From: Blattamonas nauphoetae
Lineage: Eukaryota > Preaxostyla > Oxymonadida
Reading direction: 5' to 3'
DNA length: 58,532 nucleotides
Assembly (NCBI GenBank): GCA_033064195.1
Contig: JARBJD010000406.1
Location: 1 to 58,532, forward strand
Positions 22,963-33,560 of this stretch are shown piece by piece (within the stretch, counting starts at the first letter, position 1; every line of letters begins with the position of its first letter). The notes beneath the pieces are model-generated. The model was not told the origin of the DNA. It did no database searches and worked only from the letters and a program-made list of their open reading frames with translations. Made by a program: the position numbers and the translations under genes.

Positions 22963-23480
22963 GTCGAGATGTCTCCTCACCAATAGTGGGTCGAGTTGCC
23001 TCCTCACAAACAGTGAGTCGAGTTGCCTCCTCACAAACAGTGAGTCGAGTTGCCTCCTCACAAACAGTGAGTCGAGTTGCCTCCTCACAAACAGTGAGTC
23101 GAGTTGCCTCCTCACAAACAGTGAGTCGAGTTGCCTCCTCACAAACAGTGAGTCGAGTTGCCTCCTCACAAACAGTGAGTCGAGTTGCCTCCTCACAAAC
23201 AGTGAGTCGAGTTGCCTCCTCACAAACAGTGAGTCGAGTTGCCTCCTCACAAACAGTGAGTCGAGTTGCCTCCTCACAAACAGTGAGTCGAGTTGCCTCC
23301 TCACAAACAGTGAGTCGAGTTGCCTCCTCACAAACAGTGAGTCGAGTTGCCTCCTCACAAACAGTGAGTCGAGTTGCCTCCTCACAAACAGTGAGTCGAG
23401 TTGCCTCCTCACAAACAGTGAATCGAGTTGCCTCCTCACAAACAGTGAGTCCAGTTGCCTCCTCACACACACAGTGAGTC
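22963..23480. repeat. 27 bp minisatellite, about 19 units
   Basis: The unit is GTGAGTCGAGTTGCCTCCTC plus ACAAACA. Central units are identical, and the edge units vary. Because 27 is a multiple of three, frames stay open on both strands; they are not treated as genes. There are no unique spacers, so it is not a CRISPR array. It lies within element C near its right end. Confidence 0.95.
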
Positions 23481-23854
23481 TCCTCACCTCAGCTTGAAGC
23501 GCGAGGATGGCGCGAGGTAGGATGAAACTGACCCAGTTGGGATCGGTGTTGAGGGGCGCTGGGTCCAGGGGCGCAGTGATGGGGGAGATGGAGCACAGAT
23601 GGATCAAGATGCTTCCTCATCACTGTCAGGTAAACAGCCCAGCTCCCCTCCGATTGTCATTCTCTTTAGATCACGAGCAGTCGCCCAGGCGGTGTCAGCT
23701 CCAACGAGACTCACGGCCAAATACTGATCCTAAAAGATATCTTTATTTTCTTCTCATTACTCGCTTTTCTTAGCACCAATCCCGTGCATGAGCCTTTCAA
23801 TACTCGTATGTTGAGGGACCCGGTTTGGTTGTGGACTGAGATTTATCGAAGTCC

Positions 23855-24225
23855 TTTAACAACAAACCGGGGACATCAACATACAACCCTGACACACACC
23901 TCCTCCAGCTCGTGTCAGTGGTCCTGATTGTGGTCAACCCACACGGGCGATCCTTTGCATCGCCCGATGGGTCGTTTTCGACTCTGTTCCCCCAGTTTTT
24001 GTTCCCTGTTAGGGATTTCTGGGTAAGATCCAATCAGGAATACCTTTTTTTTTGGCATCAACAGCCCTTGAGGGCAGAACCATCACTGTGTACACTTTGT
24101 TCCTTTGATGGGAGTTTTCGTTAACAGCTAAAACTTGATTATTGTTTGGTCATGTTGACCTTGGCCAGCCCTTAATCATTTCGCGGCTCTCTCTCGTATG
24201 TTGATGTCCCCGGTTTGTTGTTAAA
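23855..24225. mobile_element. Small companion element D (371 bp)
   Basis: The 30 bp perfect inverted ends start TTTAACAACAAACCGGGG (23855-23884 and 24196-24225). D abuts the right end of element C. Inside its right tip it matches the left end of C for about 45 bp more (through GAGAGAGCCGCG and GGGCTGGCCA), whereas inside its left tip it does not. This repeats the relation of B to A. Internal hairpins include CGGGCGAT/ATCGCCCG, TCCCT-GTT-AGGGA (24003-24015) and GCCCT/AGGGC. No coding capacity is visible. Confidence 0.75.
23993..24018 (+). other. Conserved hairpin motif in element D
   Basis: CAG, T-run, GT, TCCCT, GTT, AGGGA, TTTCTG. It aligns with 16866-16896 in element B and keeps pairing despite changes in the stem. 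Confidence 0.5.
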
Positions 24226-27200
24226 CGATTCCAACAGTGGCTCGACTGTCTGCGATTGAAGTGAGTGAACTGGATGCCTCAACAAAAGGGAGAGTGACGC
24301 TGTCGTTTTCGAGTGTGGAGTTGGAGAAAGGAGTGGAATACACGCTGACGTTGGTTGGACAAGATGCAGATGGAGAGACACTGATTCGGAAAATGAACAC
24401 AACATCATCTGGAGAGATTGGAGAGTTGGATGAAGTGTTGTATCCATTTGAGACCGACGCAACTCGACGAGCAAACCAGATGAAATTTGGAGTGTTGTAC
24501 AAGGTGACATCACTTCAAGCGACAGGTCGATCGAATTCGGTTCAAGTTGGATCAGTTGGAGTTCAGATGCCTGTCGAGCCAGTCTGCGTGACGAAGATTG
24601 AAGTGTTTGACGAGACAGCGACAACAATCAGACTTCTAGTGACTGGCTCAGGATTCGTTGGAAAAGAAACATACACTGTTGAAGTGTCTGGAGTTTCGAC
24701 AGGAAGTGAATCAGAGGATGCTCACACAAGGACATTGACAGTTCTTGCCTCTGATGCGACATCTGCATCATCGTCCACACTCGTTCTCTCCTCCAGCTCT
24801 GATTCAACATCTCTGCAATTCGGGCAAACATACATCGTGATGAAGATTGACAATGGGACAGATGATGGAATTATTGTCAGCACTCCATCGTTCACAACCC
24901 CCGAACTTCCTCCACTTCCTCCTCTCACTCCTCGCATCATTTCAGCATCTGTTGAGTTGAACTCGCAAGGCATTTGGATGTCGATCGTTCTCGCTGGCGA
25001 GCACCTCCCTTCAGACTCAGGCTTCGAGTTGACACTCAACAACACAATCACAATCCCAGTTTCATTCACCTCGAGCACGAAAGGAAAGAGTGAAGTTGTG
25101 ATGTTGGGGTTGGATGGAGGCGTCGATTTTGGTTCAACTTATCTGATCACAGATCTGTGCACTGGAGGACTGAAGATCATTGCAGATGGCATTTCCATCT
25201 CAACACCTCCAAAACCGTCGGAGCTGACCATCAGCGTGTGCTCCGACGATGCTGGTGATTCATCAATGATTCGGAGTGGAGCAGATGTCTCGACGTGTCT
25301 CCGAATCGATCGAGCGTGGGAGATTGCCGAACGACTCTCGATTGCCAACACGATGTTGCGAATTGTGAAACCAGCGTCGCTTTCCACACCACTCCTTGTG
25401 ACGTCTCAACCCTTCAGACTGACATCAGGCAACATGAATCAATCACACCTCTCTCTTTCACAACCATCGTCAAACACCAATTCAGATGGTTCGCTGCTCT
25501 CGATCACGAATAGTGACTGTGGATTGGCACAGCTCATAATCACCACTTCCTCATCGTCTTCGTTCGTGTTCATCTCAGCTCAATCCTCCACAATCACAAT
25601 CCAAATGTGTTCGATCGAACGAACGAGCACCACAGAATCGAACTCGGAAGGATCGATTTGTGGATGGAACACAGGATTCCTGCATTTTGTTCATTCAACA
25701 ACGAACATGTCGTCAGTGACGATGACAGGACTTGGATCTGGAGGGATTGTTCAGAAAGGAGGAGAACTGACGATCTCGAGTGGGATCTTCTCTGACAACA
25801 GACGAACAAACTCGTCGTTCCCATCAATGAGACAAAACATCCACTGCGAAGGGGAGGGAAAACTGATTATCGACTCTCTCTCGAAGGGAGATGGAACAGA
25901 GGAACAGCCGTCAGCGTGGATTGATGCTGATGATTGCACATTGACAGGAAAGCAGACATTTGTGAGCTCTCCTCTCTTCGTTCCAACACTCGACTCCGAC
26001 AATTCATCCACGAACTTCGAGAAGAAGACAAACACGATTCACTTTTCTCTGAAAGGAGAGACGCTTCTGCCGTGTGATCTGGATGTGGAAGTGTTTGAGT
26101 GGGATTCAGATAAAAGTATGAAGGGTGCATCAACTCTTCTCCAGCTGGACACACTCGCAATCACGAAATGGAATGAAACTGAGATTGTTGGTCAAGTGGA
26201 TCTCAAAACATCGCTCTCGTCTCTCAGCTCCTCTCTCCAATGGCGCGCCAGACTGGTGTTTGGAAACAATCGAACAACTTCGAATTCATTCCTCTTCGCT
26301 TCAGCGTCATCGACAGGAAAAGGGAACATGTCGCAAGGAGGGACTTCCTCGAAGATGTTGTGGATCATTCCAGTCGCAGTTGCTGCCCTTCTCGCTGTTG
26401 GCTTTCTCGTGATGTTGGTGTGTTTCGTCCGAGTTCGTCGAGACCGAAAACAGAAATCGGATGTTCTTCTTTCGCACCAAGAGATGGATGCCCAGAATGA
26501 AGCTGACATCGAGAAAGTGGAGATCGCCGATGATCTTCTCCCCAACTCAACTGGCCCTGCTCATCTCTGCTCCAAGTCGATCAAAAGCGAGTTCTCTGAT
26601 GGATCGGCAGAAGAGATGTGGACGCTGAAGTGTGATTCAGATCAGACTGGAGAGATGGTGGATGTGATTGAGCTGAACGGGAGAGAGCACACAGCCACGA
26701 AAATCAGAGTGGTGACGACACTGCACTCGAAACTGCACAAAGAGATGTCAGTGCTCCATCCGCAACTGATCCAACGACAAGTCGCTTTCGGACTGTCGCA
26801 CGTGCTGTCCACTCTGCCGGCGATGGACGCTCTCACCCAACTGACCTCCCACTGGGTGTTGTTCGACAGCAAAGACCGGATGTTCCTTCAGATTTCGAGT
26901 GGGAGTGGGAAAGGAGTGGGAGTGAGTGGAGGATGTGAGATGAAAGATGTGAAACGGTCGAATGAGGGATTGCGATGGGGAGCACCGGAGCAGAAGGAAG
27001 ACGAGACACTGTCCACAAACGATGTGGATGTCGAGAAGGTGTCGGTTTTTCGGCTCGGCCTGTTGTTGTGGGAGATGGAGACGGGAGAGATACCGTTCAA
27101 GGAGGTGGATGCTGTGAACGCGCATCGGCAGGTTGTGAGTGGAATCCGACCCGACCTCACCAAAGTCACGAACTCGTCGATGCGAGCACTGATCCAGAAC

Positions 27201-27287
27201 TGTCTCCACCAGACACCAGAACACAGGCCAACACTCACCACAATTCCACGCACTCTCTGCGACATTTCCAAAGACGAACCACACTAG
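24226..27287 (+). pseudogene. Surface protein, right copy, 3' part (after C+D)
   Basis: About 1,020 codons ending in TAG. Sequence resumes at the base after the break at 19427 in the left copy, so the C+D pair adds at most one base of duplication. The content matches the left copy: TIG-like beta segments, a second beta-helix (near SSTITIQMCSIE), a membrane helix at about 26360-26440 and a kinase-like tail (RWGAPEQ at about 26976). Two patches differ from the left copy far more than the rest, about 25604-25738 and 27255-27287. The pair separates this part from the start, so no full-length protein would be made unless the insertion is removed from RNA or DNA. Confidence 0.8.
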
Positions 27288-27926
27288 CATCAAAAGATGA
27301 AGCGACTTCAGTCCATTCTGCTCAACAATAGTCCTCGATTGCTCATCCTGTCTGCTTCTCCGATTTCGCTGGTCGAAAAAATTCTAACCCGCATCACCAG
27401 AGTTATCTACGTCCCATTCCTCATCCACTTCACAACTGAGTCAAGGAGAGTTTCAATCTGAATTCGTTCTTCAATCACTCTTCTCGTTTTCTCCTCTTCA
27501 TTCCACCAACCACTGATTCAATGTCATTTTCCTCAACCTTCCATTGTTTCTTCTGTTCTTCACCGATTTCGAGGTTGTTTGTTTTCAACAGACTGCTCAG
27601 CAGCCCGCTATCTTGTGTTCATTTCATCATCTCATCTCGCCAAAGATTCTTTCATCATCGAGTTGTCTTCCAATTCACAGACAGTGCAACGTTCAACAGT
27701 CTGCTCTTCAACAGATCATCAAGACTCCTCATGATGTGCAAGCGCTCCTTCAGCTTTTCTGGGCCATCATCAGTGAGAAGGTGTGCTTGAGTGACGAACC
27801 TTTATGGAATCGCGACAACTTTCCCTTGTCTGAGACTGCCATCTTCCTCAACGGGCCAACAGCTTTGTAAATAGTTTACAGTCATTGAGGATGGAAATGA
27901 CAGAAGAAGCGAATTGGTGAAACGAC
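27288..27926. other. 3' flank of right surface gene
   Basis: Mirror of 7143-7781. It contains the plus-strand frame 27544-27870 (108 residues), which differs from its mirror by only a couple of residues, so the frame has stayed open in both copies. No other feature is visible. Confidence 0.4.
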
Positions 27927-28044
27927 GGCTTTCTCTTCGTTCAAGCCGAACACAACTTGGCTCGTCTCCCAGTCTCTGTTGAGATGTGTCCGGACCGGCC
28001 CGAAAGGGTGAAATAGTGGGCGGTCCGATCGAAGCGTTGAATTC

Positions 28045-29237
28045 ATGAATTTCGAAAAAGTTCACCAGAGTGAACAGATTGATGCTGGGAAGAACCAAGG
28101 AGAGACTCAGCATTTTACCGAAGCGGAACTCGACAGATATATCGAGGGCAAGATCGAACAATTGCTGACTGCAAAAAGACAGGCTCCGACAAGGTCGAGC
28201 TCGTCAACGTCACTTATTTCGGAATCTGCGCTGTCGAATGTTCCATTCGAAGAGGAGTTGGAGGCATCGTCGATGGAGGAAGATCCAATTCGACACGCCC
28301 CATCGATTCGAAAGATCAGGGAATCCAGGAAGTGGAACGGAAGAGGAGGCACAGGAAAGAAACCCAAAAAGGAAGGAAGTTCACCAGAGGTCCCCAGTTC
28401 AACTCTAGAACAACACTACTTCCGATCCCCACCAACCCAATCAAGGTCCCCCTCCAACTGGCCTCCCGAGGTCGCATGGCTGACGCAGCGCTACCAATCA
28501 CCTGCAACCCGGCGTACAAATGCTCTGAGCATGTTTGAAGAGAATGAGATCTTCAGGAAGGAAGTTGGACAGTGGATCAGGAAGAGTATGAAGGGTTGGA
28601 ATGGCTCGTTCACCGACGACGTTTTGGATACACGCCTCAGAGACACGTTGATTGCAGGAGCTACGGAAATGAGGAAGGATGCGGGCATACCATCGCACAT
28701 TGAATTCCAGGCGATTGAACGGGAAGGTTGGAGAAAGACACAGGAACGAGCGTTGATGGAGCGGTGCAATCGATGTTGACATCAATTGCAGTCACGGCGG
28801 ACGTGTTGCGATCTCTGGGCAACATGCCCGAAGATCAAGAGAAGAAGGAGCAGCTGGGCCAAGCCATCGCCCTGATGATCGATGCTGCCACCAGAACCGA
28901 TTCGTCCAGGTACATCGATGAGAGCTCAGAGGCCCTGTACGCAAGATCGTTGGGCCTCCCAGAACCGTTCATTCCTCAGGTGCAACGTCAGCTCCAAGGC
29001 GATACCCAACTCGCGAAGCTCGCCTTCTCCAATCAGCGGAGTCTTCCCCAAGTTAGAAACACACCCCATCTGTCAAGCAGCCTTTTCGGGAGAGGGGGGA
29101 GGAGCAGCACCCCCGGGAAAGAAAGCGGCTCATGGCGGAGGCTCGACACAAGACCACAACAGGGCCAACCTCTCAAGCAATTCACTCCGAGGAGAGAAGG
29201 AGGGAGCGGACAGGAAGGAAAGAGGGGCCAGCAGTAG
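28045..29237 (+). pseudogene. DIRS-2 gag-like region
   Basis: Mirror of 5831-7024, with the same charged N-terminus, helical middle and basic G/S-rich end. It lies directly after the 5' terminal repeat and overlaps the start of the pol region. This copy is broken. The gag-like role is inferred from position. Confidence 0.55.
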
Positions 29238-32200
29238 CAAGCAGACCAGACAACGAGGAGACACATCACCACATTCAACCACACACACACGTCACACAGC
29301 AATCGATACCACCAGGACACATCACCGGGAGACTATTGGAGAGAGTGGGAGAGTGGGAGAAGTTCGGAGGAGGACAACTAATTCGGGACGGGGTAAAGTT
29401 CCGATGGATCGACGAGAATGCGAAGACGAGAATCGCAGAAGCAGGATGGGCACCAGGGTTCCGGGGAGAAGGAAGGAAGAGAGAGGACTACGAGGAGCAA
29501 CTGAGGAAAGAGCTGGAGATAGGATGCGTGAAGGCGGTGAGGAAGGAGGAGGTGGCACTGTGTCTACCGACGTTCGTTATTCCGAAGAAGAACGGTTCGT
29601 TCAGGAAGATTCTGGATGCCACCGTCCTCAACAGGTGCATCAACGTCAAACACTTCCAGATGGAAGGCATCAACACATTCGCCGAGGTCATGAGTCGAGG
29701 CGACTGGTTGACAAGCCTGGATGTGACATCGGCTTACAGTCACATCCATGTGGACGAGAAGCAGGGAAAGTACTTGTGCTTTCAATACCGCGGTCTGTTC
29801 TTTCGGTATACCGGAATGCCGTTCGGCCTCGCCACGGCTCCGAGGACATTCACCAGAGTGATGAAAGCAGCTGTAGCTCAGTTGAGGAGGGAGCTTGTGA
29901 TGAGGGCGGTGTTCTACTTAGACGATATCTTGCTCTTCGAGAAGAAGCAAGAAGAGAGCGCGAAGAAGACGAGGCTAGCAGCAGAGTTTTTGGAGAGGCT
30001 GGGTTTCAAGTTGTCGGAGGAGAAGTGCGAGATGGAACCGAAACAATCAATCACGTTCTTGGGATGGAGAATCGATTCGAAGAGTCTCTCGATTCAACTC
30101 ACAACACACAGAAGGGAGAAGTTGAGAAGGGAACTGAAACAGTTCAAAGGGTTTGCGTTGGAGGGCAAGAAAGTGAAGACAAGACACCTGGCCCGACTGA
30201 TCGGAGAATTGAACTTTGTAAGAACGATGTGCCCACAGGGCGGACTGTATCTGAACAAGTTGTTAGCGCTGAAAGACAGAGGAGTGAGGAAGGGGGGATG
30301 GACGGGGGAGCTGCGGATGTCGAGGAGAGAGGTGGGAGAGTTATCGTTCTGGGAAGCGATGGTGAAGAGGAACAAGCCTCACCCTCTTCACAATCCCCCA
30401 GCCCAGGCATCCATCGAAACAGATGCATGCGGGCTTGGATGGGGAGCGTGCGTGAGAATCTCACACGAAAGTTTCAATTTCTTCGGGACGTGGAAGGGGA
30501 GGATGAAGGAGATGTCGATCAATGCGAAGGAAACAGCGGCTGTGGAGAGGGTGCTGAAGAAAGCGAAGGGGTTGTGGGAGGAGAGGAAGATCAAGGTCGT
30601 CAGCCTGAAGACGGACAACACCTCGGCGATGTTCAACATCAGGAAAGGGAAGGCGGCGAAGAGACTTGTCGGAGTGACAAGGTCAGTCTTCAGAAGACAG
30701 GAGAAGTTGGGAGTGAGGATAGTTCAAGTCGAGCACATCAGAGGGATGGAGAACACAACGGCGGACAAGTTGAGCCGAATGTCTCCGCACGGCGAGTTCG
30801 CTATGAAGCCAGATGTGCTCGACGAAGTGCTGAGGGAATGGGGAGTAGAGATCGAGGTGGACGCGTTCGCAACGAGAGTCAACCGGAAGTGCGAGCGATA
30901 TTGGTCAAAGGAGTGGGAGAAGGACGCAGAAGCGAGAGACGCATTCGGAAGGAACTGGTCTTCGACGATGACTCTGTTCCTCCATCCGCCGATTCAACTG
31001 GTGTCTCCAGATTGGAAGGGACAATCGTGGGAGATGAGACGGAGAGGACTCGAGTTGAAGCACAAGGTAGTGGGGACGTACGAGGAGACGGAGGAGCCGC
31101 TGGCAAGCACCTCGTTGTGCCAACTACCTCCGGGGGAAGTCAGAGTCTCTTTCCTCGACGCGACTCAATTGAGGAGTCACGAATCCGGCGAGAGGCAGGA
31201 CTGTTGTTCTTCAGGTCCATCCACCACCATCTGAAGGTCGATGGAAGAGTGACAGCAATCATTGAGAGGACGTACAAGAATGTGAACTTGTGGAGAAGAG
31301 CTTGGGGGTGGTTTGCAGAGTTCTGTGGAGGGCGAGGGAGTACAGCGAGAGACATTGCAGGGGAGCAGGCACAGATCACGACAATCGTGATGTCCTTCTT
31401 GGAGTGGCTGACGGAGAAGGAACCCCCGCACAGTGCCTTCCCGTCTACCGCTGAAACCATCATTCGAATGTCATTGCAGGCGACGCATCCACTTCTGGCA
31501 GGAGACCACTCTCCAAACAAATACTTCAGGTGGGTGCACTCGAAGCTGGTGGAAGTGAAGAAGAGCAGCCCCAAATACGAGACGATGTGGTCGATCAACA
31601 TGATCCTCCACTGGGCATCACTGTCAGCTCAATGCAGAATCGGAGAAGTGATCCAGAGGAGAGCAATTGTGTTGGTCTTGGCGTACACTCTCCTGAGGAG
31701 GGCGGAGTTGTGTTCTGTGTCGTGGGAGGATGTGAGCTGGAAGATGGCAACAGCCGACTCACCAGAACTATCGAGTACGGAGATCAGAGTACGAGTCAAG
31801 ACTGACAGGACAGTTGTGCGATCGAGATACGTGAAGGATGAAGGGGGCAGCGCGATCTCGCCGTTCGTGGCGTTGAGAAACCACTGCGAGTTCTCCAAGA
31901 GGTGGAGGGAGACCAACAGCCTCATCCGGAATGTGGATCCGTCAGCTGTATGGATTTCTTTCACAACAGGAAGAAGGCTCTCACAAAGCCAGGTAGCACT
32001 GGAGGTCCAGCGGGCTTTCGCTGCTGCGAAGGTCCCGAGAGTATAGTACCTACCAGGCCTTACTCCATCATAAACCATTTTTGGCCCACTTTCCATACGA
32101 GTATCCATCGAGGTAGTCGAACCTCAAAGGATTCTGATTTCGGAACCAGGCCGACCCATTTTGGCTCCTAAATGGGAGGGCTTGGAGGATCGAACTTACC

Positions 32201-33265
32201 ACTTAATGATGGTTGAGGAAATCTTTTGAAAATGAGGTGGGTGGAGGGTCAAAAGATTTCCTCAAAGCTTAGTGATCTGAAAACTTGTTTTGGACATAGT
32301 TCGACATGAAGGGATGTTTTGTTGAGGGCAGTTGAGACTTTTGTGGGTTTTGGCCATGGTTCGAAAGAGCTGTCACTTGACATGGGATGATGCACCCGTC
32401 TCCAAATTTCATTAAAATGATGCGAACACAATCAGAATCGAATCCAAAGCTCAAATTGGTTAGAATCGTGCTTGGGAGGAGAGCAGTTGGGGTTGATTCT
32501 GAGAAACCACGAAAACTATCAAAGACGCTAAAATAGGAGGTCTTCGAAAATTTTCAAAATTTTCAGAAAAATATAATCCAACAAAACAGGAGGTCTGGTT
32601 GTGGAGATATGATCAAAACAAGTTTTCAGATCACTAAGCTTTGTATACAGGGAAATCAGTTTTGACCCTGAATTTCCACCCAGGCTCAGGATTTTTCACG
32701 TGATTTCGAGAGAAAACATCCCAAACAACCAGAAATGAAACGAAAAGAAACAGGCGTGGAGACTCCTATTTAGGAGCCAAAATGGGTGGGTTCAACAGCG
32801 ATTCCTCGATGGATTTGAGGAAAAGCCAAAATTTTGGTTCTCTTTTCACGACTACTATACAGGCCTTACTCCATCAAACATGCGGCCGTGTCATACCTCG
32901 ATCAAGTAGCGAGGGTCGATCACAGGCAGATCAAGGCTTGGGCAGGATGGAGGAAAGGGTCAATGATGGTGGAGACAACTTACTCACAGCCAATCGTCCA
33001 TGGGGGAGAGGTAGAAGACCACGCGAAGAGGTGGTGGCAGTCGCTCAGAACTACTTCTGGAGCGAGTCACGGTCATGTCGGAGAGGGGGATGAACGATTG
33101 ATTAGATCGCTCGTGGACGAGCAGTTTCAAGACATCGTCGAAATGATCCAGAAGAAGAGATTGCTGGAGCGAGAGCAAACAGACGTAGGAGTCGGCCCAA
33201 GCGAGGGAAGTGAGTCAGATCAGGAATCAGATGACGAAGAAGAGGGGGAGGATGAGGACGACTAG
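29132..33265 (+). pseudogene. DIRS-2 pol region: reverse transcriptase, RNase H, tyrosine recombinase
   Basis: Reverse transcriptase and RNase H share one open stretch (29132-31234) showing GMPFGLATAPR, VFYLDDILLF and KTDNTSAM. The tyrosine recombinase lies in an overlapping frame, an arrangement DIRS elements commonly use. The recombinase shows LLRRAELCSVSWEDV and, after element F, the region carrying YSIKHAAVSYL and the terminal TTYSQP. The acidic C-terminal tail (EEGEDEDD) matches DIRS-1. It is a fossil because of the F insertion. Confidence 0.8.
32044..32857. mobile_element. Non-autonomous TA-flanked element F
   Basis: 814 bp bounded by TA on both sides (32042-32043, 32858-32859). The left end begins TAGTACC and the right end finishes GACTACTA. 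The uninterrupted site in DIRS-1 has a single TA, so this fits a Tc1/mariner-type duplication. The interior shares long stretches with element G (GAAAACTTGTTTTG, the CCAAAATTT and TAGGAGGT blocks, the segment around CACAATCAGAATCGAATC). A 17 bp copy of the adjacent target (CAGGCCTTACTCCATCA) lies at 32054-32070 inside the left end as well as outside the right end. No coding capacity. Confidence 0.75.
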
Positions 33266-33279
33266 AGGAATGGGAGTGG

Positions 33280-33560
33280 GTTGCGCAGCTCGCTTCGGCT
33301 TGAGCCATCGCACTGCTCTACATCGTCTTGCTTTCGGGGAATGGATGGGAGTGGGTTGCGCAGCTCGCTTCGGCTTGAGCCATCGCACTGCTCTGCATCG
33401 TCTTGCTTTCGGGGAATGGATGGGAGTGGGTTGCGCAGCTCGCTTCGGCTTGAGCCATCGCACTGCTCTGCATCGTCTTGCTTTCGGGGAATGGATGGGA
33501 GTGGGTTGCGCAGCTCGCTTCGGCTTGAGCCATCGCACTGCTCCGCACCGTCTTGTAATC
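33280..33560. repeat. 75 bp tandem repeat, 4 units, in DIRS-2
   Basis: Same unit as 2105-2580 on the opposite strand, here with four copies instead of seven. It follows the end of the pol region. Confidence 0.93.

Larger units (their letters stand above)
19428..23854. mobile_element. Terminal-inverted-repeat element C, same design as element A
   Basis: This 4.4 kb element has inverted termini of about 50 bp starting GGACTTCGATAAATCTCAG at 19428 and ending in the complement at 23854. Each tip can fold as GGACT, 12 nt loop, AGTCC: the same stem and loop sizes as element A with different sequence. The core CAAACC follows. The interior lacks a long frame. Short protein-like stretches occur, such as 19950-20111 (ending FRKIGEPTFATRLVNWPSRR) and about 20525-20605. 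A 27 bp minisatellite occupies the right part. It lies inside the surface gene together with element D. Confidence 0.75.

Noticed and set aside
22963-23480. CRISPR array
   Set aside because: Units are contiguous with no unique spacers, in a eukaryotic transposon.
22829-23607. Repetitive proteins encoded by the 27 bp array
   Set aside because: Open on both strands only because the period is 27; no flanking coding sequence.
19428-24225. C+D as a spliced intron
   Set aside because: Ends are GG...AA rather than GT...AG, both members have inverted termini, and the size is far above a protist intron.
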